Shown here: piece after piece, positions 28,120 through 34,873 of the stretch
How positions within the stretch are numbered: the stretch's first letter is position 1
Layout: every line of letters begins with the position of its first letter
Assembly: GCF_016909575.1 (NCBI RefSeq)
Contig: NZ_JAFBGA010000004.1
Span: 248,001-312,000 of the forward strand
Direction of reading: 5' to 3'
From: Streptomyces sp. HB132
GTDB taxonomy: Bacteria > Actinomycetota > Actinomycetes > Streptomycetales > Streptomycetaceae
DNA: 64,000 nt
Translations under genes and position numbers: made by a program
The notes under the pieces: generated by a model
What the model was told of the DNA's origin: nothing
The model's input: the letters and a program-made list of their open reading frames with translations, nothing else
Databases searched by the model: none

Positions 28120-28365
28120 TCAGAACAGGGCGCCGCCGGCGATCTCGCCGTGTGCCTGGACCTCGGGTTCCACCGCGTCCAGCCGGCTCTTGATGTCGAG
28201 CAGCACGGTGAGCTCCTCCTGCGTGAGCTCGCTGAGCACGAGGCGCTGTTCGTCGGTGAGCATGTCCACCGGCAGTCCGGCCTCGTACAACGCGGCCGGC
28301 AGCTCCGGCTGTTCACCGCCTCCCGGTGCGCGGGGGGTGCCGTTGCCTTCGGATGGTCGGGTCAT
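28120..28365 (-). CDS. 81-aa putative RiPP precursor, 'aroma-sacti' type
   Basis: Starts at ATG 28365 inside the stop of the upstream gene (ATGA overlap). Residues 1-20 are Gly/Pro-rich; residues 21-70 form a leader-like helical block, LPAALYEAGLPVDMLTDEQR then LVLSELTQEELTVLLDIKSR; the tail is EVQAHGEIAGGALF. It has no Cys or Trp, and only two aromatic residues, Tyr27 and the C-terminal Phe81. The block LTxEExxxLxxIKxRLDA matches what I remember of short actinobacterial proteins that NCBI labels 'aroma-sacti cluster domain', found beside radical SAM enzymes; this recollection is unchecked. It lies after a radical SAM and a diiron-type enzyme, which fits a modification substrate. Confidence 0.65.
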   Translation of the reverse strand: MTRPSEGNGTPRAPGGGEQPELPAALYEAGLPVDMLTDEQRLVLSELTQEELTVLLDIKSRLDAVEPEVQAHGEIAGGALF

Positions 28366-29096
28366 GGGGTGACTCCCGTCGGTGAGGAAGGTCCGGCTCC
28401 CCGCGGCAGCGGTGCCGCAGCGGGGCGCCCGAGCCGGACGAACAGCCTGGTGAGCGCGTCGAGGGAGTGCATGGCGCTGACCGTCACGTCGGACTGCCGG
28501 CCACGGGTCAGCGGCAGCCGGTCCAGCAGCGCGTACAGCTCGTCCAGGTGTCCCGTGTCCAGCGCCGCGTGCTCCCGCACCGTCCGCAGGGCGGCGTCCG
28601 GCAGACCCGTCGTGTCCGCGATGCGTGAGGTCAGGTCCGGGGCGGGCGCGTAACCCTCCAGCACCGCGATGTAGCCGAGCAGGGCCACCGGGTGGTGGTG
28701 CTCGATCCAGTAGTACTGGGAGCCGGCGAGGGCGGCGACGAGCGGCGAGGGCATCGGACCGAGCGCGTCACCGGGCGGCGAACCCGCCGCCCGGATGTCC
28801 TCCAGCAGCCAGGTGTCGTGGCCGCGCTCCTCCTGGATGTGCTCGCGCAGGTACGCCGCCAGCGGGCCGGCCAGCGGGTCGCCGCGGACGGCCAGCAGCG
28901 TGGCCCGTTCGACGGCGCGTTCCATCAGCGGGACGGAGGCCCGCACCACGGCGTGCATGGTGCACAGATAGCGCCGGTAGCGCGGCAGCAGTTCCTCGGC
29001 GCGCCACATGTACTCCATGGCGCCCAGCAGTTCCGCGTCCAGCAGCCGCAAGGTGACCCGCAGCCGTGCCGAGGGACTGGGCCCGGCGGCGCTCAC
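28362..29096 (-). CDS. Haem-oxygenase-like diiron/TenA-type oxidase
   Basis: 244 aa from GTG 29096, overlapping the radical SAM stop as GTGA. The protein is all-helical with a spaced set of carboxylate/His residues: EHIQEERGHDTWLLED (H86, E89/E90, H93), YYWIEHHHPVALLGY (130-142), LEGYAP (E147) and REHAALDTGHLDELY (H176, D180, H183). This is the arrangement of the iron-containing redox enzyme group within the haem-oxygenase-like diiron oxidases, a group known to oxidise amino acid side chains, fatty acids or RiPP residues. Position between a radical SAM gene and a small peptide gene, with overlaps on both sides, makes peptide modification the best guess. Confidence 0.75.
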   Translation of the reverse strand: MSAAGPSPSARLRVTLRLLDAELLGAMEYMWRAEELLPRYRRYLCTMHAVVRASVPLMERAVERATLLAVRGDPLAGPLAAYLREHIQEERGHDTWLLEDIRAAGSPPGDALGPMPSPLVAALAGSQYYWIEHHHPVALLGYIAVLEGYAPAPDLTSRIADTTGLPDAALRTVREHAALDTGHLDELYALLDRLPLTRGRQSDVTVSAMHSLDALTRLFVRLGRPAAAPLPRGAGPSSPTGVTP

Positions 29097-30178
29097 CGGG
29101 AACCGCCCCCGGCGGGAGCGCGGGCCACGACGAGGGGCGCGTACGCGGCGCACCCGTGGTGCCGTACGACGCCCACCGGGCCCTCAGCAGCCCCGCGGTG
29201 CGCCGCGGTCAGGTCCAGCAGGGCCCCGACGGCCCCCGCCGCCACCGAACGGGCCTCGTCGGCGACGGCGCTCTCGGACCCCAGGGCCCGGCACCCGTCG
29301 CAGTAGGAGGCGCCGCGCGATGGGACGCCGGAGCGCGCGGCCAGGTGCGCGGGTCCGACCGTGCGGACCATGCGCAGCACCGGCGACTCCAGGGCACGTC
29401 GGCGCACGGCCGCCCAGTCGTCGGTGGCGATGTGCCCGAGGTACAGGTGGGAGGGGGCCGGCCGCAGGTCCACGGTGTCCTGGTTGCAGCAGGCGAGCAC
29501 CGCCCCGTCGAAGGCGACCACGGGCCAGGCGGCCATGGCGCACGGGGACACCTCGCCCGCCCCGGGGCCGGTCCGGGCCGGCGCGGCCCAGGAGGCCGCC
29601 CGGCCGAACGGGCGGACCTCGTTGACGAGCGAGGGCACCTGACCGCCGAACTCCTCGTCGACGGCCCGGGTGATGTCCGCGAGATAGGGGTCGTCCGCTC
29701 CCGTGCCGGTGAGATGGAAACTCACCGCGACGCCCGCCTCCCGGACCCGGTGCACCGCACGGAACACGTCGGCCCGGGGGATCTCCCGTTCGTGCGGGGC
29801 GTCGAGACTGGCGGAGAAGTGGTCCACGCCCTCGATCGCCCGCATGACGGACGGCGGAACGCGCCCGGAACGGGCGAAGAACATGCCGCTGAGCAGCGCC
29901 GTACGCGACCCGGCGGCGCGGGCGCGGGCGCTCAGCTCCCCGACGAGCCCGGGCAGCAGCAGCGGTTCGCCGCCGGTCAGCATCACCACGTCGGGGCGGT
30001 TCTCCTCGGTGAACGACCCGACGAAGCGGACGAGATGGTTCGCGTCCGGCTCCTCCCGCGTCGTCGCGGAGGAGCCGGTCGAGCAGTGGGAACAGCTCAG
30101 GGGGCAGCGCCGGGTGAGGCCGAGCAGCAGGCCGGCGGCGGGGAACGGCCGCCGTCCGACGAGTTCGCCGAGTTCCAT
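29093..30178 (-). CDS. Radical SAM enzyme with SPASM-like C-terminus
   Basis: 361 aa from ATG 30178 with AAGGAGG upstream; first gene of the minus-strand run. The 4Fe-4S/SAM motif is C25-P-L-S-C29-S-H-C32 (LTRRCPLSCSHC), followed by VVMLTGGEPLLLPG (GGEP) and FSASLDAP. The C-terminal third has more Cys in a SPASM/twitch-like spacing: SPCAMAAWP, LACCNQD and SYCDGCRALG, able to hold an auxiliary cluster. The family includes peptide maturases that make thioether, C-C or ether cross-links. The next genes are a diiron-type oxidase and an 81-aa peptide, both linked by 4-base overlaps, so it is probably a RiPP maturase. Confidence 0.85.
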   Translation of the reverse strand: MELGELVGRRPFPAAGLLLGLTRRCPLSCSHCSTGSSATTREEPDANHLVRFVGSFTEENRPDVVMLTGGEPLLLPGLVGELSARARAAGSRTALLSGMFFARSGRVPPSVMRAIEGVDHFSASLDAPHEREIPRADVFRAVHRVREAGVAVSFHLTGTGADDPYLADITRAVDEEFGGQVPSLVNEVRPFGRAASWAAPARTGPGAGEVSPCAMAAWPVVAFDGAVLACCNQDTVDLRPAPSHLYLGHIATDDWAAVRRRALESPVLRMVRTVGPAHLAARSGVPSRGASYCDGCRALGSESAVADEARSVAAGAVGALLDLTAAHRGAAEGPVGVVRHHGCAAYAPLVVARAPAGGGSR

Positions 30179-30538
30179 GCGGGGCCGCCTCCTTCTGGGG
30201 GCCGGGAGCGCGCCTGCCGAAGGGCTGTTTCCTGTGGACCCACCGGCGTGCGCGGAAGACCCCCAGGTTGTGACGTGGCGGTTCGGCGACGGTCCACGGA
30301 TGCTTCGGAAGCGGTATGTGCCCAGCCCAGAGGGGTTCCCGTCTCGTCACGGAACCTGTGCCGCGGCGGGTGGAGCCGCGGTGAACTGGCCCGATACCGG
30401 AGCCATACCGCCGCCGAAGCGATCGCCAGGCGGCGCCTCCTAACTTTCTCGGCAACGGCAGGCAACAGCCGGCCCCACCGGAGACCCGGCACCTCAGGGT
30501 TCCGGAACCAGTGCAGTCACGAGTGGACGGAGACCACC
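30179..30538. promoter_or_regulatory. Divergent promoter region between two RiPP loci
   Basis: This 360-base interval must drive the radical SAM run leftward and the class III lanthipeptide genes rightward. No gene is supported inside. GGTTCC (30334-30339) and GGAACC (30351-30356) form a 6-bp inverted repeat with 11 bases between, a possible regulator site. I found no convincing -35/-10 pair by eye. Confidence 0.4.
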
Positions 30539-30694
30539 ATGTCCGAGAACACCAAGCCCGCCGCCGACGACACCAACGAGACCCCCGAGGTCGAGGCGCA
30601 CTCCGTGCTGGACCTCCAGGAGACGGCCATCGACAAGGTCGTGGCGCCGGGCAACTGCGTCAGCCTGGTCAGCGTGGTCGAGAACGCCAACTGA
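30539..30694 (+). CDS. lanA: Class III lanthipeptide precursor peptide
   Basis: 51 aa from ATG 30539, with GGAG eight bases ahead. The leader is acidic (DDTNETPEVEAHS) and carries LDLQ at residues 24-27, the helix motif bound by class III synthetases (SapB and labyrinthopeptin precursors have the same). The tail is APGNCVSLVSVVENAN: a single Cys40, Ser42 and Ser45. Usual class III cores have S-x2-S-x3-C; here S42 and S45 keep the SxxS spacing, but the Cys position is Asn49, and the only Cys lies N-terminal to both Ser. The synthetase gene follows after an exporter. The call rests on the leader motif plus context. Confidence 0.8.
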   Translation: MSENTKPAADDTNETPEVEAHSVLDLQETAIDKVVAPGNCVSLVSVVENAN

Positions 30695-30916
30695 CCGGAT
30701 GAACCAGGCCGGCGCCACGGAGGACCGAGGCTGACACCTCCCTGCGTGGCGCCCGGCCGGCCGGAGGAACCGGGGCGGCTCCGTTGCGACGGAGACCGCC
30801 CCTCGGCCGTGTGCGGCCCGTCCCACGCGACGGGCTCCGGCCCTCGCGGCGCAGGACATGTCCGGCCCCGGTCCGCGCGCCTTCCGTTACGACCCGACGA
30901 CCAACGGGAGCTATCG

Positions 30917-32200
30917 ATGACCACACCGCTGCGCGGGAACCGGGATTTCCGGCTGCTCTGGATGAGCGGTCTCTTCGCCGTTCTGGGCGGGCAGATGAGC
31001 GCACTCGCCCTCCCCCTGCTGGTGCTCAAGGAGACCGGCTCGGCGGTGCAGGCAGGAGCGGTCGGGACGGTGTCCGTGGGAGCCGTGCTGATCACGATGC
31101 TGCCCGGCGGTGTCGTGGCGGACCGCGTCGAACGCCGCCGGCTGATGAGGCTCTGCGACGTGGGCAGTCTGATCGTCGTCACCTCCCTCACCGTGGCCGT
31201 CTGGTTCGGGCACGCCCCGATGCCACTCGTCCTGCTGGTCGCCGCCGCGGGCGCCGTGCTCAGCAGCGTCTACGGGCCGGCCGTCTTCGGCCTGATGCGT
31301 GCCGTCGTCCCGCCCGGCCAGATGGGCACCGCCACCGCACGGCTCCAGGCACGCACCCAGACGGCCCGCCTGGTCGGACCGCTCGTCGGGGGCGCGCTGT
31401 TCGGCATCCACCCGGCCCTCCCCTTCGCCGCCGAGGCCCTGGGCCTGCTCCTGTCGACCCTCTGCGTGGCCCTCGTGCGCACCCGCTCCCGGGCCAAGGC
31501 CACCGCGGGCCCGGTGCTCAGCAGAAGCGAACTCACCGCGGGGCTGACGTTCCTGTGGCGGATCCCCTATCTGCGTACGGTCCTTCTCGTCTTCGGCCTG
31601 GGCATGAACTTCGCATTCGGGGCGATGACCTTCACCGCCCTCTCGGTGTTCTCCGAGGGGGGCCGGTCCGGCATCGGCGGCGGATTCGTCATCACCTGCG
31701 TCTCCGCGGGAGCGCTGGCCGGAGCACTGATCGCACCCCGGATCAGCCCCGACCGGTACGCCCGGTCGCTGATCCTCGCCACCTGCTGGAGCTGCGTGGC
31801 GGCGGCCGCGACGATGGCCTGGCTCACCGACCCGCTGGTGGCCGGAGCCATGTGCGCGCTCTGCATGTGCCTGTCGACGATCGCCAGCATCGGGTTCCTC
31901 TCGACGCTCCTCATCGTCACCCCCGAGGACCGCGTGGGCCGGGTGCAGAGCGGAGCGAGCTTCCTCTCCTCCATCGTCCAGCCGTTCGGACCGCTGGCCG
32001 GTGGCGCGCTGCTGACCGCCTTCGGCGCCCGCTGGGCCTTCTCCCTGACCGGCTGTGTGCTCGCCGTGTCCGCCCTCGTCGTCACCCTCGCGCCCTCGGC
32101 ACGGAAGGTGGCGGCCCCGCAGCCGGCTGAGGAACCCGTGACACCACCAGCACCCGGCCCCACACCGGCCAAGGCGCAGCACGCCGCCCCGGGGGACTGA
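30917..32200 (+). CDS. MFS exporter of the class III lanthipeptide locus
   Basis: 427 aa from ATG 30917 with GGGAG upstream. Twelve transmembrane helices, with the MFS motif-A-like loop GGVVADRVERRRLMR after helix 2, and a layout like the EntS/MFS_3 group (GNRDFRLLWMSGLFAVLGGQ at the start, ATARLQARTQTARLVGPLVG in the middle). A Pro/Ala-rich cytoplasmic tail ends the protein. It lies between the precursor (222 bases before) and the LanKC gene (75 bases after), all rightward, so it likely exports the mature peptide or an intermediate. Most class III clusters use ABC exporters, so an MFS alone is less usual. Confidence 0.8.
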   Translation: MTTPLRGNRDFRLLWMSGLFAVLGGQMSALALPLLVLKETGSAVQAGAVGTVSVGAVLITMLPGGVVADRVERRRLMRLCDVGSLIVVTSLTVAVWFGHAPMPLVLLVAAAGAVLSSVYGPAVFGLMRAVVPPGQMGTATARLQARTQTARLVGPLVGGALFGIHPALPFAAEALGLLLSTLCVALVRTRSRAKATAGPVLSRSELTAGLTFLWRIPYLRTVLLVFGLGMNFAFGAMTFTALSVFSEGGRSGIGGGFVITCVSAGALAGALIAPRISPDRYARSLILATCWSCVAAAATMAWLTDPLVAGAMCALCMCLSTIASIGFLSTLLIVTPEDRVGRVQSGASFLSSIVQPFGPLAGGALLTAFGARWAFSLTGCVLAVSALVVTLAPSARKVAAPQPAEEPVTPPAPGPTPAKAQHAAPGD

Positions 32201-32275
32201 TCCGCGGACCGGACACCGCGCAACACACCGCCACCGCCCGCACTCCCGGCGGGCCGCCACAGGAGAGGGCCGAGC

Positions 32276-34873
32276 GTGCCAGCCATCCAGGAAACCCAGC
32301 TCTACTGCCTCGCCGACCGTACGTACTTCGACGTCCCGGACCGGCTGCCGGACCAGGAGACCCGGTACCCGCTCGACAGCGCCCCGCCTCCCGCCGGCTG
32401 GCGGCGGGAGGCCGTGGGGCTGTGGACCTCGCTGGTACCCGAGAACCGCGAACCGGCCGAGCAGGGCTGGAAGATCCACGTGTCCACGGTCCCCGACGAG
32501 GCCGAGGCCACCCTGCGGGACACCGCCCGCATCTGCCTCCGCCACGGTGTGCCGTTCAAGTTCCTGCGCAGCGAGAAGGCGCTGCTGCTGATGGCGGACA
32601 AGCACATGAACCGCAGCGGCGCGGGCAAGTTCATCGCGGTCTACCCGCCCGACGAGGCGGTGTTCCTGACGCTGGCCGACGAACTGTCCCGCGCACTGGC
32701 GGGGCGCAGCGGCCCCTACGTACTCAGCGACCTGCGGATCGGCGACGGCCCCGTCCACACCCGCTACGGCGCCTACGTGCCCCGATGGTGCCAGGACGCC
32801 GAGGGCCGACGGGTGCTCGCCCTGCGTGACCCGTCAGGGACGCTGGTGCCGGACGAGCGTGGTGTGGTCTTCCGGCTGCCCGAGTGGGTCGAGGTCCCCG
32901 CAGCCCTGCGGCCCCACCTCGCGGCGCGTGCCGCAGCCCGTGACGACGGCTTCCCCTACGCCGTGACCGAGGCCCTCCAGTTCTCGAACGCCGGCGGGAT
33001 CTACCTGGCCAGGCACCGGGACACGGGTCGGCGGGTGGTGCTGCGCGAGGCGCGTCCGCACTGCGGGCTCGACGGCGCGGGCGATGACGCCGTCACCCGT
33101 CTGCACCGCGAACACCGGGCGCTGACCGCGCTGGCAGGTCTGGACTGCGTGCCGGAGGTGTACGGGGTACGAACCGTCTGGGAGCACCACTTCCTGATCG
33201 AGGAGCACATCGAGGGCTCCACGCTGCTGGAGGAGATCGTCGCCCGCTTCGCGCTCGTCCGGGGGACGGGCTCGGCATCCGAACTCGCCGCCTACACCGA
33301 GTGGACCGACCTGGTGGTGGCGGGACTCTCCCGCGCACTGGAGGCCATCCACGGGCGCGGTCTGCGCTTCGGTGACCTGCACCCCTCCAACGTCATCGTC
33401 CGTCCCGACGGGCGGGTCGCCCTCGTCGACTTCGAGTACGCCACCGCGCTGGACGACGAGGACGTCCCCCTGGCCGGAGCACCGGGTCTCCAGGCGCCCC
33501 CCGGCACCCGCGGCGAGGAGGCCGACGCCTACGCGCTCTGGGCGACCTGGCTCAACATGCTGATGCCGCTCATGGAGATGGCCGGGCACGAGCGGGCGAA
33601 GGCCCTCACCCTGGAAGGCTGGGCCCGCCGGCGGTACGGCCTCGCCGCCGACGCGGGGCCGCGACGGCCCGCGCTCCTCCGGGACACGGACGCCTCCCAG
33701 CGCCGCGAGGCGGAGGTCGCCGCACTGTTCGAGGGAGCCGCACCCGACTGGGCGGAGCTCCGTGCCCGGCTGCTGGCCGGCATCCACGCCGGGGCCACCC
33801 CCGGGCGGACCGACCGGCTCTTCCCGGGTGACCCCCAGCTCTTCGCCACCGGCGGGACCGGCCTCGCGCACGGCGCCGCCGGCGTCCTGTACGCCCTGCA
33901 CCGGGTGGGCGCCCCCGTCCCGGAGGAGTGGACCGACTGGCTCGCCGAGGCCGCGCTCCGCGGTGACCCCGCCCGGGCGGGCGGCCTCTTCGACGGACTT
34001 CCGGGCACGGCTCTGGTCCTCTCGCTCCTCGGCCGCACCGGCCAGGGCCGGGAGCTGTGGGAGCGGGCAGAGTCCCAGGCACCACCGGCCCGTTCGGCGG
34101 ACCTGCTCACCGGCCTCGCCGGAACCGGACTGGCGGCCCTGCGCATGGCACGTACGAGCGGCCCGACGCCGGACGACCGGCTCGTCGGCACCGCCGTCGG
34201 CGCGGCACGCGACCTGGACCGTCTGGTGCGGGGCGAACCGGTGGACGGTGTGCGCCTCCCGGAATCGGCGGGGCTGCTGTGCGGACTCAGCGGTGCCGCC
34301 CTCCTGCACATGGAACTGCACGCGCTGACCGGCGAGGCGTGGCTGCGCGAGGCCGCCCGCACCGCCCTGGCCCGCGACGCCGCCCACCTCGTCACCCTGC
34401 CCGGAGGCACGGTCCAGGTGAAGGACGGCCGGCGCCATCTGCTCTACCTGGACCAGGGCAGCTCGGGCGTCGCGCTGGCGTACCAGGCCTACACGGCCCG
34501 GTACGGGGAGGACTCGCCCGACGGCCTGATCCCCGGCGTACGCAGGGGCTGTGTCACCGAGTTCGTCCGTGAACCGGGGCTGTTCACCGGACGCGCGGGC
34601 CTGGCCGCGGCCGCCGCGCAGCTCACCCCCGGCATCCGGACGGCACCCGACGTCCTGGCCTCCGTACGCAACCTCACCTGGCACCTCGTCGCCGACGAGG
34701 ACCGGCTGCTCGTCCCGGGCGCGACCCTGCGGCGCTTCTCCGCCGACCTCGCCACCGGGGCGGCGGGGCTGCTGCTCGCCCTGCACTTCCTGTCGGAGGG
34801 CCGGGACACGACGGGCGGCGACGCGGCCGGGGGAGCACCCCCCGGCCTGCTGGACCTGCTCACTCCCGGCTGA
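32276..34873 (+). CDS. lanKC: Class III lanthionine synthetase (LanKC)
   Basis: 865 aa from GTG 32276 with AGGAGAGGG upstream. Three domains: an N-terminal OspF/SpvC-like lyase (about 1-200; catalytic KIHVS with K66 and H68, and NRSGAGKFIAVYP), a Ser/Thr kinase-like domain (about 225-500; GLRFGDLHPSNVIV catalytic loop and ALVDFEYA as the DFG site), and a LanC-like cyclase (about 510-860; GTGLAHGAAGVLYAL, GLLCGLSGAALLHMELHA). The cyclase has no Cys/Cys-His zinc ligands, which separates class III from class IV. The expected VAIK lysine reads Arg in VVLREARPH. It should phosphorylate and eliminate Ser of the upstream peptide and add Cys. Its end overlaps the convergent SARP gene by 14 bases. Confidence 0.92.
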   Translation: MPAIQETQLYCLADRTYFDVPDRLPDQETRYPLDSAPPPAGWRREAVGLWTSLVPENREPAEQGWKIHVSTVPDEAEATLRDTARICLRHGVPFKFLRSEKALLLMADKHMNRSGAGKFIAVYPPDEAVFLTLADELSRALAGRSGPYVLSDLRIGDGPVHTRYGAYVPRWCQDAEGRRVLALRDPSGTLVPDERGVVFRLPEWVEVPAALRPHLAARAAARDDGFPYAVTEALQFSNAGGIYLARHRDTGRRVVLREARPHCGLDGAGDDAVTRLHREHRALTALAGLDCVPEVYGVRTVWEHHFLIEEHIEGSTLLEEIVARFALVRGTGSASELAAYTEWTDLVVAGLSRALEAIHGRGLRFGDLHPSNVIVRPDGRVALVDFEYATALDDEDVPLAGAPGLQAPPGTRGEEADAYALWATWLNMLMPLMEMAGHERAKALTLEGWARRRYGLAADAGPRRPALLRDTDASQRREAEVAALFEGAAPDWAELRARLLAGIHAGATPGRTDRLFPGDPQLFATGGTGLAHGAAGVLYALHRVGAPVPEEWTDWLAEAALRGDPARAGGLFDGLPGTALVLSLLGRTGQGRELWERAESQAPPARSADLLTGLAGTGLAALRMARTSGPTPDDRLVGTAVGAARDLDRLVRGEPVDGVRLPESAGLLCGLSGAALLHMELHALTGEAWLREAARTALARDAAHLVTLPGGTVQVKDGRRHLLYLDQGSSGVALAYQAYTARYGEDSPDGLIPGVRRGCVTEFVREPGLFTGRAGLAAAAAQLTPGIRTAPDVLASVRNLTWHLVADEDRLLVPGATLRRFSADLATGAAGLLLALHFLSEGRDTTGGDAAGGAPPGLLDLLTPG

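Noticed and set aside
23966..28372. 1468-aa open frame on the plus strand
   Set aside because: It lies antisense to the cyclase, subtilase and GAF genes, all of which have domains and catalytic motifs. Its low-complexity Gly/Arg/Gln-rich product is the usual mirror of a high-GC gene.
32276..34873. Class IV (LanL) synthetase
   Set aside because: The cyclase domain has no Cys and Cys-His zinc ligands, and the precursor has the class III LDLQ leader motif.
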